Source: Dipylidium caninum (taxonomy: Eukaryota > Platyhelminthes > Cestoda > Cyclophyllidea > Dipylidiidae). Taken from it: 64,000 bases of DNA. Of the stretch, positions 11,575 through 23,225 are shown piece by piece. A program made the translations under genes and the position numbers. The stretch covers positions 1 to 64,000 of the forward strand of contig QEYB01001401.1 in assembly GCA_017562135.1 (NCBI GenBank), given 5' to 3'. The notes below the pieces were generated by a model. It had not been told where the DNA came from. It saw only the letters and a list, made by a program, of their open reading frames with translations, and searched no databases. Positions within the stretch are counted from its first letter, which is position 1. Every line of letters begins with the position of its first letter.

Positions 11575-14500
11575 AATTCTCGGTGTCTCAACAACAATCA
11601 CAGCCCCCGAACTTCGCCTTCGCTTTATTTCATAACTTCCTTTATCTTTTTGGTGTATGAACTATTGGCGCAATCCAAGAGCCTCATAGTCTTTCGCTTA
11701 TCGTTGTCGAAGAAAACACTATTTCGAGAGGAAAATGACGAAAACAAAATAATGGTTCACCTGAGAGTCTCACATCGCTGTAAGGGAGATGTGGAATCAC
11801 GAGTTTTCTGCTAACTGGCTTAAATCACCTGACTGGGATGGTGTATGGTGCTATTCCCCAGAAGAGTAATTAATTAAAAACAGAAAGATTACAGCCATAT
11901 TGCAATTCTACGGGTTCACTAGAGATTTTAGATAGACGAGATATTTCATAACATTAGGCATTCTACATTAACTTCGGAATCCACTTTGGTTTCAAGCCAA
12001 TAAATTGGCGTGAATAGTGAAACGGGACAAAATTGTGAGTGATCCACGCCATAAACAGCCTCCTTCATCCTCTCCAACATTTTCAATCATTATGGTGGCA
12101 TTTCTCTGGCGCTGTGGCAGTCGTGACAACGTGTGTGCATTGAAGCAGTTGAACAGGCTGCGGAACATGAACGCGGATGTCAGAGGGCGGTGGTGGCAGG
12201 ATGGAATGGGGAATAGGCGGTGTTGGTGGAGAACTCCATTGAATAGAAATTCGCGTTTCACTTTAGTCAGTTGAGCATCAACTCCAGGCCATTCTCGTCA
12301 ATCTTCTCTGTCAGTTGAGCATCAACTCCACACATTTTTGAACATTCGCCGTAGTATTGTGGCAGAAATGCGAAGAGCTGTCATGCAGACCTGATTTATA
12401 GAAAGCTTTTTGTTTTTAGAGAGGAATAAACAGTGGTACCCATTCTTTATTCAGTAACAAAGCACTTCGTTGTTATAAAGTCGTGCGGCACCAAATTCTT
12501 GGACCAAATTGTCATTCATGGCTTGAAAGTATTACGTCCAAATAAAATAACCCTTGATTACGATTTAAGAAGTGGTTGCTTGTCCACCAAAAGGTTGTAT
12601 AACAAACTAGCAAAAAGGCTGTTGTCAGAGGAGGCGCATAACTTTGGTAAGTAAAAAAAATTTCGTCTAAATTCGGGCATTCTGAAATAGCTATAACTTT
12701 GCAATTGCTATATTCTGGTATTTAGCGAAAACCCACTTTTGCTATTATTTTCGGTGCCTAAAATGGCGAAGAAGGCTTTAGAAAAATTCATCTATCGCAA
12801 GTTCTCTTCGTTATGCCGAGAATACATCGACAAACACACACACAAACACACACACACTACGTTGAGTGGCGAGTGAGAAGCCATTATTCGGGTAATTGCA
12901 TTTGCAACGTCCACCCACACAGTTTTTCTGCCTTGCATAGGCTCAGTTCAGAACAGTTGGGGATGGTAAATGGACTGCAATAGGCAATTCACTCAACACG
13001 TCTCTGCAAACCAGACTCGCCCCACAAACAGACACACAAGAGCACATTCGATTCACAACACGCATGTCTGTTCAAATCTAAACGGTGAGTGTTAAAGGCT
13101 GGCAGATGAAAGGAATGACCGCACGTAACTGCCAAAGCCACTGGTTCACCTACAAACTTAGAGGCAGGGGGAGAAAGGATAAATTCGCACTGGATGAACT
13201 GCTACCGACGACTGAATAATGTGACGGATGAATAGGTGAAAGGTGGAGGAAGAGAGCCTCAGCCATCAATTGTAAAAAAAGAACAATCAACACGAGAGAC
13301 TTTGTTGGTAATTGAGAAAAATTCGCCAGGACTGTTACACACACATGGCACAACGCATGAGCGATGCACCTGCCTCGGCGCCGCGTTTCGTGCAGATAAT
13401 TCACACTCGAAAGCGCTGGCACCTGCCTACTCAGCTGTAAATAGACACACAGGTGTGTCTCAAAGAGCAAAATGACAAAGCCTCACCCGCATGGCTGCCT
13501 CTACTCCCGAAGTCTAGTCGATGTACCCAGTCGCCGCGGCGGTGTGGAGTCGTGGGGTGGCCAACAGAGGTCTCAACTGGGTCGGGCGAGGAGGGTTGAT
13601 TCCCCTTACCCACTCGCCCAATCACAGGAGCCACCTCTCCAACCAATTACCTCTGCCCACGAGATTGCGTGACTTGCTGTCCCCCGAGTAGATCTCTTCT
13701 CCCAATCTCTACCAGTTGGCAGGAGGTCAGGGCCTTGGGAAGTTTGAAGGTGCGTTAAACATTTCCCCCAATCCTCACACCCGCCTGCCCCCCCCCCTCG
13801 CCCCTGTTAATTCCTGTGAATCCTCGTGTCGTTTGCTTCCCTTGGGTTGGAGAGAACTACTGGATGCTCTGTCAGTGTTTCCACTGGTGCAGGGTGCGCC
13901 AGACTGAGCTTTGGCGGCAGCACCGCCTACCTCGTATGTGCACGCGACTGCGGCCTCTCTCGACGTCGATGACACTGGCCAGAGGTAGCCCGGCTCAATT
14001 GGGAAATCAAGGCGCTCACGATGAGCGTCCCCATGTTGCGCCTTAAGACTTTTGGGCAACACTCATCGAAGATTCATTTAAAGCACTCAAAACCCTGTTT
14101 TACAGAATCTTTATCCTACCACCCGCATCTTCGGTAGGATTGTGGCAATTTCGGCTTTTAGGACAGAGGAAAGCGAAGGTGGGAGAGGAAACCACCCTAA
14201 CGTCCAAGGACACCAAATAGTGGATTAAAACACGCTTTTGGCCAATAACAGTCCAACCATTTTCCCCAAGAACAGGAGATTCGGGCAAATTAGGCTAGAT
14301 GACAGGCGGAGGGGGGAGAACTGATTCTACCGTTTCATATTCGTCTAAATGGCACATAGAGCGACCTGCATTCTCATAGCGGCGATGAACTATGCGCTTC
14401 CTGAGGCGGCAGCGCAACTAGCCATAGCAGAAAAGGCACTTTACATGCCAACGGGCCCCTCAAGCAAATCGAACCATCAAGCGACTTCAGCACATGACAG

Positions 14501-14716
14501 TAAATCGATGCTTCGGCGGCACCGCCGCCCTGTCAGAGGCCAATGGGGCACTGACAAGGCGACGGCTGTGGTGACGGTCTGCCGTGGTTGGATGACATTT
14601 TTAGTACTCACCTCCCCCGCGCTCCGTCCCACCCCCATCAAGTAAAATAAAACGGTGTGAGTAGAAGCCGGCTCGCATTCGCATCACTGTGCTCAACTCT
14701 GGTCTACAGCGTCGTC
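11575..14716. other. Intergenic sequence between T1 and T2
   Basis: No complete gene is seen. A possible isolated exon is listed separately at 12420-12653. A CA-rich stretch lies at about 12832-12858. The direct repeat CAGTTGAGCATCAACTCCA occurs twice, at about 12269 and 12312. ORFs at 13.2-14.6 kb are short, overlap on both strands and show no domain. Confidence 0.5.
12420..12653 (+). other. Possible orphan exon, unknown product
   Basis: A strong pyrimidine-rich acceptor (tttttgtttttag) ends at 12419 and a consensus donor (TTTG then GTAAGT) follows at about 12654. One frame is open for the whole interval from 12433; phase 0 from the acceptor is open for about 41 codons. I recognise neither product. 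No partner exon with compatible phase was found nearby. It may be a relic or a chance ORF. Confidence 0.2.
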
Positions 14717-15920
14717 ATGGGTTGCGTCGTGTCTTGCGGTCTGAAGTTGGTCCTCCAAATCTTAAACACAGTTCTTTGTGTAAGTTCAAACATCATCCGT
14801 CCGCGCACCCGCTGGCGAAGCGACTGTAAAGCTAATGACTGTCGCTCCTCTTTAGATCGCCTTCCTGGCAGTCGCTGTCATAGGCCTCATACTCCGGTCG
14901 TCAAAGGACTTTGCGAGGCAACTACTCGAAAAGATATTCTCTGCTGACGATATGAGTGAAAGTGAAACGCAAAAACTTATCCAATTCATCATCGACAATG
15001 CGGGTACGTCAGAGTAGTGACAGGAGAATGGAGTCGAGGGCGTGTAACCTCTCCGTTGCCCCCTTTCAGGCGGAATCGCGGTTATTCTCATTGTGGTGGG
15101 CTTCGTCTTGGGCGCTCTATGCCTCGTCGGTTGCATCGCATCCACCTGCGGCTGTAGTCTTTTCATGAAGATTGTGAGTCCCCTCTAGCAGTAGCCGGTC
15201 TTGTCACAGTCAATCACGTCGACACCGTTGTCCTCACCTTCTCCTCTTCCCGTCCCTCCCCATCCAGTACGCCGCCATCCTCATCGTCCTTCTAGTCGGC
15301 CAAATCATTGCTGTCGCCGTGATGTTCTCCAGTCCCGACCGGTTAGCCAACACCTTCGTTAAAGCGGCAGAGACGATGCTCGCTTCCTACGGTAAAGACC
15401 CGAACTCGCCGGAGACCGCATTGTGGAATGTCATCATGACGGTAAGCCAGTCGAGAAGTCGCCCTCCTCCCATCAATCAACTCTGTCATTTCTGACGCTC
15501 TTCCGCATTCTTTCTTACAGAGTAATAAGGACATCTGCTGTGGACTCAATGGATATGAGGATTTCGAAGGTAATGTGACCACCAAGCTCACTCGACTTTC
15601 CTTCATTCCATTTTAGATCAACAGAATCTACCCAAGCAATGCTGTAAGATGGCCAGCAACATAAAATGTGACAGTACAGAGGCAGGCAAAGATAAAGTGA
15701 AGGGCTGCCAAGAAAAAATTACTACTTTAATAAGTAACAACTTGCGCATCCTCTTCTACTTGAGCATCGGTGCAATTCTACTGCAGGTGAGTGACCGAAT
15801 CGACGCCGGTTGGCACCACGTCGGCCTCGTTGACACGACATTGTCCGCCGCCTCCACCCTCTTCTTCTCTCCTTTCAGGCAGCTCTCTTCACCATCGTCA
15901 TCCTCGCCATTTGCCTGTAG
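14717..15920 (+). CDS. Tetraspanin T2
   Basis: Intact tetraspanin of 249 residues in seven exons: 14717-14779, 14856-15003, 15070-15173, 15268-15441, 15521-15569, 15617-15786, 15879-15920. All introns are GT-AG and 47-94 nt long, and phases join without conflict. It starts MGCVVSCG, with juxtamembrane cysteines suited to palmitoylation. Membrane segment 2 ends in STCGC. The large loop holds ICCGLNG, then QCC, KCD and GCQ: six cysteines, enough for three disulfides. Membrane segment 4 is split by the last intron and the protein ends at once after it (ICL), leaving almost no cytoplasmic tail. Tetraspanins build lateral membrane microdomains, and in parasitic flatworms several sit in the tegument surface; a tegument role here is inference. 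AATAAA lies 38 nt past the stop. It is more distant from T3 and T4 than those are from each other. Confidence 0.95.
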
Positions 15921-18900
15921 GCGGTCACAGGCCCGGGACAGGCGGGATCTCGTCCTTCAATAAATTGTCTTTCTCGTGATAACTTTTTCCAGCCCCTTGA
16001 GCATGAGAAGATGCTTAAGGGGAGGGGCGAGAGGGTCGAACGGGAAGGGCGGGAGATCCCAAAACCTGTCACCATTTGACTAGGTAGGCTTAGGACGTTG
16101 AGATGACCTCATAGCAGCGGTTCAGCAGGTGGAACGCTGATCTTTCGTCACTGCTGTAGACAAAGTCTGACAGATGCGTGTCTCGTGGAGGTCAAAAGGG
16201 ACTTTTGGCTAACCTTGTTGGTCTCTTTGCATCTTAGATACCCCCAGAAGTTCATCGCGGCCACATTTTGGATGAAAGCATTCCTGTATGCCATTGGTTG
16301 ACAGAACGGAAAAATGCGTGGGCCTAGCAATGCCCCCACCATCCATCCGCCTCGGATAGAAGCACTTTCGCCCACCGAGATGGCCGGCAGATTGGCTACA
16401 GTTATATTCTAGAGCTAAGCACTCTCCAGCGGCCTCCGACTTCCTCTCAGTCTTCTGGCCGATCACACGAGCCTCCAATCTCCTTCGCGACCTTTGCGCA
16501 GACGGGGTAGGGGGAAGACGAGAGTCCATCCTGCCGCTCAGAGCGGTTTATCTCACAAAACTAGGGTAGAGTTTGCACTCGAGAGGCGGAAAGAGGGGAG
16601 GCTGCGAATGTCTCTGGCTCCCAGAACGTCCGGCTTACCTTAGGCTAGCGGTTTGCCCCCAATCCTTCAAATTGAAAGAAAATCTTCCGCGTGGCGTGAA
16701 GACATTTGTTTGGGATCTTTGCGAGGCCTCTGGCGTGGCGACTGTTCATTTCCCGCCGAGAAAAAGGGGTTTTGCCTTCTTACAGACCTACTTAGGAACG
16801 TTACATCAGCCTCTCTCACGCACTCACATAGGCTCATCCAAAGAAATGCAGCAGAAAATCCTCGCGGAAAGGTGGAAAATGTGGCTGCTTGTAAACAATT
16901 AACGAAACTTCAGGTGTACTCACTTCTTCACAGCAAGCACTCAGCACTTTCTCTCAATTTTTGCGACAGAAAGCGTCCTCCCCACATTCAAACGGCATCT
17001 GAGGACGGTCTCCTCCGAGACCTCTCGATCGCCAACTCTGCTCAGCCCTCCTCGTGCAACCGCCGACACCATGGCCAGCCGACATTTGACCCTCCTTTTA
17101 ACAAACTAATGGAAGTACGTGTGACCATCGGGACAAGCGCAGCCTCCACATCCGCATGCAAGGCGCCTCGTCTGGAACATTCACCACCGAGAACCTTCAT
17201 CATTCTGGGGCGAGCTTCCCAAGGACACAAATGCTCAACTTCGGCTCCATTGGCACACACGAGGTCGGAGACGTTCACGACACAATTGCCGGTCGACGGA
17301 ATGGTCGAAATGTGACTGGAGCAGCCATTTGTGATGAGGCTCGCATCGTCACTCGTCCACCCGACCTCGGTCCACGCGCTGAGGCCACCATAGTCACCAC
17401 AGTTGTAAATGTCACTCTTGCTTTTCGCCTGCGGCCACGACAACCACCATCGTCGCGCGACGACATGGGCGTGCATTTGCTCGACTGACAGGCGATGAAT
17501 GGACACCTCCCATGGACTGAGTTGTCATCTGCCAATTCGAGGGGTGCCAGAGACTTGGAGACAGAAGATGGACGATCATCCACGACCGGATGAGTTGAAA
17601 GGTTTTGGTGGGGCGAACGCTGTGCCTTCCGCGGCTCGATTGGGGCTTGACGACAGCAGTGGCGGCAGCTCCGGGCGCCTCAGAGGTGGCTTGTAGATTC
17701 ACATACTAGTTACGCATGTCACTGGGGCGGCTTGAGCGGTCCGCTCTCACAACAACTCATCTCAGCCCACGGTGGAGGTCCTCACACAGGCCCTCCATCG
17801 CCAAATCGGCTGGTAGTATCGACTTGAGATCCCTGTGTGTAATTTTCTAGCCGTTCTATCTGCGTTGCCTTCAGTTCCTGCTTCCTTTTCTCTCCCAGTC
17901 CATTCCATTTCGTCTGAGGTCAACTTCCTCCAGCCTACGCTGCCTCCTCTTTCGACTTCCCACTCGCAAAAGCGCAAATGATGACATTATAAAGGTATAA
18001 AAGTGTCAGCGTTGGTGACGACGGTTACTTGACGTAGATCCTGGCACAGGATGATGTAAGAAGGCTATCAACTTACCTCTCCAAACTGCTTTGACGATAT
18101 TTTTCGGAAGGCAGTGGGTGCACTTATGATAGCTGTGTGCAACCGAGGCCTACCGATTTTCATTCTGCACTCGCAATCCACCAACTGCCACAAAACGGCC
18201 TGTTTGTGCGACCGCGCCCTCGTACGTCGTCACACTCGACGCCAGGCAGGTCGTTACCACATTTAAGCGTGTGTTTGCACTCTAGTCAACTTAAAATCGG
18301 AAATAAATCAACAAAAATAGCTAATTTCCTGGGGATTAGTCAGCGCATCCTGTGCAACCGCTTATATCGCGTTCCTCCGTTCCGCCGTCGTCGACGGGAG
18401 AGTATACTTGAGGCCTTTTGTAAAGCAGTTGACGCCTGCCGGAAGCCCGGAGCGGGTCTCTCCTTCTTTCCCTTCAGCGCTTCACGCTTCCTTCCTCTCG
18501 TTGGGTAGACACACGGCTTTTTGTGCCACTTTGGGTAGACACGCATCGCTAAAGTGAAATCGGGTGAACTTTAGCACTGTGTGGGAGCACATTCGCGTGT
18601 TTTTAACTCATGACATCGTAACACGAAAGGTGTCTAGCACGTCGACAAAGTCACGTGAGCTGACTGCCTCGTGGGGGGCGTAGGCCTCACGCGACGGTTG
18701 TCCCCGGCGCCTCCCCATTCCCAATTCAGTCGTTTGACGGGCCTCAATGCCCTGGACGAAAAGGCGATGGTGTCAACCTCAGGACGCAATGATTTACAGG
18801 GGCATGTTACACTTCCCCTCCTTCCCCCTTCTCCGTAACAGACGACTTCTCTCCTCACTACTGCCATACGAAGACAGCGAGAAGTCGCTTGTGAGTGTCA

Positions 18901-19480
18901 GACGTCCTCCCAAGTGCGATTTTTCAAGAGCGCAGTCCTAACCACCGGCTACGAGGAGTTTCGTATCCAAATAGTCTCTATTCTGACTATCATTGCATGA
19001 GGTTTGTCAATTTTCTGACACTTAGCGCCTGAATGCTGCATACACCGAGGTAAGACGTCCGCAAAACCTATTAAAGCCTGTGCCTCTGTGAATCCTCTCC
19101 CGGAATGACAGATGAGCAATTAACGCAATGAACACGCAAGTTTGTAACAGTTGTCATGAAAAAACAAATGATAAGGTAAAATGGGTGAGGAAACAGGCCC
19201 TAATGGAGGCACGCATGTATAGAATTAGACGGTTTGAGGGAGAGGATATGCCGCATACCCTTACACACCTCTTCTTCCGTATTTTGAGGCAAGAGACAAG
19301 CATATAAACATCTTCCTGTCAGTGAAGTAGAGCGGAGTGCTGATGTGAGCCGAGCCGTTTAAAGACCACAAGTCGTTGTGGCAGCGGGAGACCGCGTAGG
19401 AGTGTGTAGAGAGACCCGCGCATCCAATGGCGTGCAAGTGAGGCAGACGAAGATTGAGTGGGAAGTGCACAGGGAAGCGA
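15921..19480. other. Intergenic sequence between T2 and T3
   Basis: Starts with the T2 3' end (AATAAA at 15959-15964). A minus-strand ORF at 17042-17506 is listed separately. Two TATA-like boxes in tandem (TATAAAG at 17988, TATAAAA at 17996) have no recognisable gene downstream. The rest has only short overlapping ORFs on both strands. Confidence 0.45.
17042..17491 (-). CDS. Possible cysteine-containing exon, unknown
   Basis: A minus-strand frame is open for about 150 codons. Its central part (about residues 20-80 of the ORF) has spaced cysteines and a mixed composition unlike a shadow frame: NCGDYGGLSAW, later NGCSSH, GNCVV and LVCANG. A pyrimidine-poor acceptor-like CAG precedes that part. 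I recognise no family, and the plus strand is also open here. It may be a single exon or the relic of a secreted protein. Confidence 0.2.
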   Translation of the reverse strand: MSVEQMHAHVVARRWWLSWPQAKSKSDIYNCGDYGGLSAWTEVGWTSDDASLITNGCSSHISTIPSTGNCVVNVSDLVCANGAEVEHLCPWEARPRMMKVLGGECSRRGALHADVEAALVPMVTRTSISLLKGGSNVGWPWCRRLHEEG

Positions 19481-19640
19481 AAACTCAAAGGTCGTCTTCT
19501 CATTGGCCATCAGCCAATCGTTTGCATGGGCACCCAATTCCTTCGTTTTTACCGGCCGTTGTGTTGTGAGTTGTGCTTAATTGCCATGACAACGCGGAGA
19601 CCATTGGCTTACGAAAGGTTCACAACAAGCATAAAAATAG
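19480..19640 (+). promoter_or_regulatory. T3 promoter: CCAAT dyad, inverted CCAAT, TATA
   Basis: A dyad with ATTGG and CCAAT facing each other sits at 19501-19520, a further ATTGG at about 19603, and a TATA-like box (ATAAAAAT) at 19631-19638, about 120 nt before the T3 start codon. The same elements in the same order and spacing precede T4, and both copies are better conserved than random flanks. CCAAT boxes are bound by NF-Y in animals; their use here is inferred. Confidence 0.7.
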
Positions 19641-19750
19641 AGACCAACGACGCTCCGACTCATGCTGTATTCTTGTGGGGTTTGGGGCGTATTTCCTAGA
19701 AGTCGAGAGGTGTCGGGGAATTATCCAACTGTCCGCTGTGCAACTTCATA

Positions 19751-20988
19751 ATGGGTTCCATAGTGTCCTGCGGCTTAAAACTCGTCCTCCAAGTTTTCAA
19801 CACAGTCCTCTGTGTAAGCGATAAGAAGCTGGCCTTCCGTAATTTATCATTTTGTCTACCATCCACTCTTATTTACCCTTGTCCTCCACTTCAGGTGGCT
19901 TTCTTCAGTGCCGCACTGTTTGGTTTACTACTGAGATTCTCCAAACCAGTGGTGAGCAACCTCTTAGAGAAGATATTCGAGGGATCTAAAATTAATGAAA
20001 AAGAATTCGAACAGATGACGAAATTCCTTCTCGACAACGCCAGTAAGTGAGAACTTCTTTAGGCATTCAACTTCAAATTCTCCAAACTTTCTCGTATAAA
20101 AGGAGACTATCAAATCCTCATTTTTCCCAGATGGCATTTCAATCATCCTCATTATTGTTGGACTGGTTCTCGGAGGTCTCTGCCTCATCGGATGTATTGC
20201 CTCATGCTGTGGTTGTGGCCTTCTACTGAAGATTGTAAGCGCTTTTTTACTAATCTTCCCATTCTATGCGAAAATGCTCCGAGACTACGTGGTAAAAAAC
20301 ATTTTGGCCTTATCTTTCTATCCAGTATGCCGGCATCTTGTTGATCCTCGTCATCCTTGAGATTATTGCGGTTTCAATCGTCTTCTCCGATCCTCAAAAG
20401 CTCACCAATGTGGTTGTCAAAGCACTGGGTGAACTTTTACCCTTCTTCAATGACTCCTCGGAACGCGGCGAAATGGCTAAAGCGGTCTGGAGTTTTATAA
20501 TGGACGTACGTCTCGCGGCGCCATACCCTTATTATTCTCTTAGTGGTAAAGACGAATAAAATAAATCCCTTTCCCTTGTAGTCTGACGATAGATGCTGCG
20601 GGATGGATGGTTACAAGGATTTCAGTAAGTCGCTTTCTTTTGACACCTCAAGTCCACTTCTCTGACCAATTCACCCTCCGATGTATTTGTTTAGCTCCTT
20701 TGAACGGCGCGTACCCTATGGCATGCTGCAATCATACACTCGCGAATTGCAACTCCACAAATGCAGAACAAACGCAAATGCCAGGATGCCGCAACAAGAT
20801 TGTCACTTTCGTTGCCGACCACACGAAGGTTCTCTTGTACGTCAGCATAGGCGCAATTCTCTTACAGGTGAGACTTAACAATTCATTGCGTTCATGAGGC
20901 GTCCTTTTGCCCCGAACTACCTCTCACCTCATTCCTTTTTTGCCAGGCCGCTCTCTTCGTCATCGCCTGCCTCACCATCCGCCTGTGA
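19751..20988 (+). CDS. Tetraspanin T3
   Basis: Intact tetraspanin of 250 residues, exons 19751-19813, 19895-20042, 20131-20234, 20326-20505, 20582-20624, 20695-20867, 20947-20988, with lengths equal to T4 exon by exon. It starts MGSIVSCG, so the Cys3 present in T2 and T4 is Ser here. The second membrane segment ends in IASCCGCG. The large loop has RCCGMDG, then ACC, NC and GC (six cysteines), plus NHT and NST, two possible N-glycosylation sites absent at these positions in T2. It ends directly after membrane segment 4 (TIRL). The final intron and last exon are identical to T4, pointing to gene conversion. The 3' signal is probably ATTAAA at 21202-21207, aligned with AATAAA of T4. Confidence 0.95.
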
Positions 20989-21201
20989 ACAGGCCAGGAG
21001 GGTGGAAAACTTGCGAAGTACCTCATCACTGATTTTTCTTCCCATCTCTGACATCAAATCCACGTGACTTCGACCCCACTTCTCGTCCTTATTACTTAAA
21101 TTCACCCACCTATATTCAAATAAGCAAATTTTTACTGTTTTTCTCTTGGCAGCACGATATGCAAGAGCTCTTCAACTGTCATGTATTTACTTGCACCCCA
21201 G

Positions 21202-21207
21202 ATTAAA
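21202..21207 (+). terminator. T3 poly(A) signal (ATTAAA variant)
   Basis: ATTAAA lies 214 nt after the T3 stop, inside sequence alignable with the 3' flank of T4, where the matching hexamer is AATAAA. The variant is the commonest substitute for the canonical signal. Confidence 0.5.
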
Positions 21208-21424
21208 TTATTCCTCTTTTTTGACAAATTTCCCTTCCTCGTGGCTTGAAATGGCGGAAGGGGACAACGGATACTGGGTCACGTTGAGTGGAGGTGAGCG
21301 TTGAGGCTCTCATGTGTGTGAAGGCTATTTGGGAGCTCCTGTCCGCGTGACATGTGGACGAGTGAGAGGGGGTTAGTAAGCTTGACGCGGGTGGTGTTTC
21401 ACCTCAGTTTGAATTTTTCCCTCC

Positions 21425-21640
21425 TCTCTGAGGCGTCACTAGACCCTCGGCGATTTCGTGTCTTGCATAATGACGTTCGCAAAACTCGTGATCACACTTG
21501 TGCTCTTACGCTAGCCATCACGCCGGCACTTATTGTCAGGGACATCAAAAGGCTATTCACTAAGGGCGGAGAATTGGGAGAGTTGGTTGATAACCACCGA
21601 GGTGCACTGCAGTCTGGGTCCCTCGCTCAGGAGTTGACTT
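21425..21640. repeat. Spacer repeat, copy 1 (after T3)
   Basis: This spacer resembles the one after T4 at about 23490-23710, including CATCAAAAGG against CATCAAGAGA and the shared GGAGAAT. Together with the matching promoters it sets the duplicated unit as promoter, gene and spacer, about 2.1-2.2 kb long. Confidence 0.65.
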
Positions 21641-21699
21641 GCGTTGACTTGCGATTGAAGGAGTCAAAGATTGCGTGGGAAGTGCACAGAGGAACGAAT

Positions 21700-21860
21700 T
21701 CTCAAAGGTCGTCCTGCCATTGGTCATCAACCAATCGTTTGCGCGGGCACCCAGTTCCTGCGTTTCTACTGGCCGTTGTGTTACGAGTTGTGTGCTTAAT
21801 TACCATAACAACGCGCAGATCATTGGTTTACGGAAGTTTCGCATCAAGCATAAAAATGTG
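21700..21860 (+). promoter_or_regulatory. T4 promoter: CCAAT dyad, inverted CCAAT, TATA
   Basis: The ATTGG/CCAAT dyad is at 21718-21737, a further ATTGG at about 21822, and the TATA-like ATAAAAAT at about 21850-21857, 126 nt before the T4 ATG. Element order and spacing match the T3 promoter to within a few bases. A long ORF runs through this region into exon 1 of T4; I treat that as chance. Confidence 0.7.
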
Positions 21861-21975
21861 GCCCACACCGCCTCAACCCTCATTGCATTCACATCAGGTT
21901 AGTGTGTTTTGCGTGAAATGCGAGTGGTGTGGGTGGATTTTGTGGTCATTTGTCTGTTATTTGCATTACTTCAGA

Positions 21976-23225
21976 ATGGGCTGCATAGTATCCTGTGGTT
22001 TAAAACTCGTGCTCCAAGTGTTCAACACCGTCCTCTGCGTAAGTGACAAGAAGCCGGCTTTCCGTCATCTGTCACTGTCCTCATCTCTCCTTAAGTGCCC
22101 TTTCTCCCAATATAGGTGGCGTTCTTGGCAATTGCACTGTTTGGTTTTCTGCTGAAGTTCTCCAAACCAGTGGTGAGCAACCTGTTAGAGAAGATATTCA
22201 ACCAATTTAACGTTGGCGATGAAGACATTCGTCAGATTGCGACATTCCTCGTCGACAACGCCAGTAAGTGAGAACACCTTTAGGCACTCATGGCCTAATT
22301 TCCCCCCCTCTCTCCTCTGAAATGAGAGCATCGCACCTTCATTGTCCCTAGGTGGCATTGCAATCATCCTCATCATTACTGGACTGGCCCTCGGCGCCCT
22401 GTGCCTCATCGGATGTATTGCCTCATGCTGTGGTTGTGGCCTTCTACTGAAGATTGTAAGCGCTTTCCTACCAGTTTTTCCATTCCATTCGGAAGTGTTC
22501 GAGGACATTGTAAGATGAAAGCCTTTTTTGGCCCTCCCTTCCCTTCCAGTATGCCGGCATTTTGCTCATCCTCGTCATCGCTGAAATTGTCGCCGTTGCA
22601 GTCATCTTCTCCGATCCGAATAGACTAAGTGGTCTGATTGTCAGCTCACTGAGCAAAATTTTGCCTAAGTACAATGAGACCTCTGACCTCGGTGAAACGT
22701 CTACTGCCGTCTGGAATGTCCTCATGTCGGTATGTCTCACACCACCAAAAAACATTATTATTCTCTAATAGGTGAAGCCCGTGATACAATTTCCTTCCTG
22801 TCATTTGTAGATTAACGGCTTTTGTTGCGGTATGAAGGATTACACGGATTTCAGTAAGTCACTTGTTCTGTCTTTTCACGTCTTGAATCCACTTCTCTCA
22901 ATACTTTACACCCTGTGACGTGTTTGTTTAGCTCATTTGGGCAACAATTTGCCTTTACAATGCTGTAATGGTACAGCTCAAACTTGTAATACACCGACAG
23001 CGCAAAGTATTAAAGTTCCGGGATGCCACGACAAGATAGTCACCTTCCTTGCTGACAACATGAAGTTTCTCCTGTACATTAGCATAGGCGCAATTCTCTT
23101 ACAGGTGAGACTTAACAATTCATTGCGTTCATGAGGCGTCCTTTTGCCCCGAACTACCTCTCACCTCATTCCTTTTTTGCCAGGCCGCTCTCTTCGTCAT
23201 CGCCTGCCTCACCATCCGCCTGTGA
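21976..23225 (+). CDS. Tetraspanin T4
   Basis: Intact tetraspanin of 250 residues, exons 21976-22038, 22116-22263, 22352-22455, 22550-22729, 22811-22853, 22932-23104, 23184-23225. It starts MGCIVSCG. Membrane segment 2 ends IASCCGCG as in T3. The large loop has FCCGMKD, then QCC, TC and GC: six cysteines; NGT is a possible glycosylation site. The stop follows directly on membrane segment 4. It is the sister of T3: identical exon lengths, a 65-nt identical block across the end of exon 3 and its donor, and a 159-nt identical block over the end of exon 6, intron 6 and exon 7. Sequence between these blocks, above all the large loop in exons 4-6, differs clearly, as expected if the exposed loop diverges while conversion homogenises the rest. 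Confidence 0.95.

Noticed and set aside
16653..17315. 220-codon plus-strand ORF
   Set aside because: No domain, low-complexity basic and Ser-rich composition, no promoter, and an opposing open frame over the same bases.
21352..22155. 267-codon ORF running through the T4 promoter into exon 1
   Set aside because: It crosses the CCAAT/TATA module shared with T3 and the exon 1 donor. The matching T3 region is conserved as DNA, not as one reading frame, so the frame is chance.
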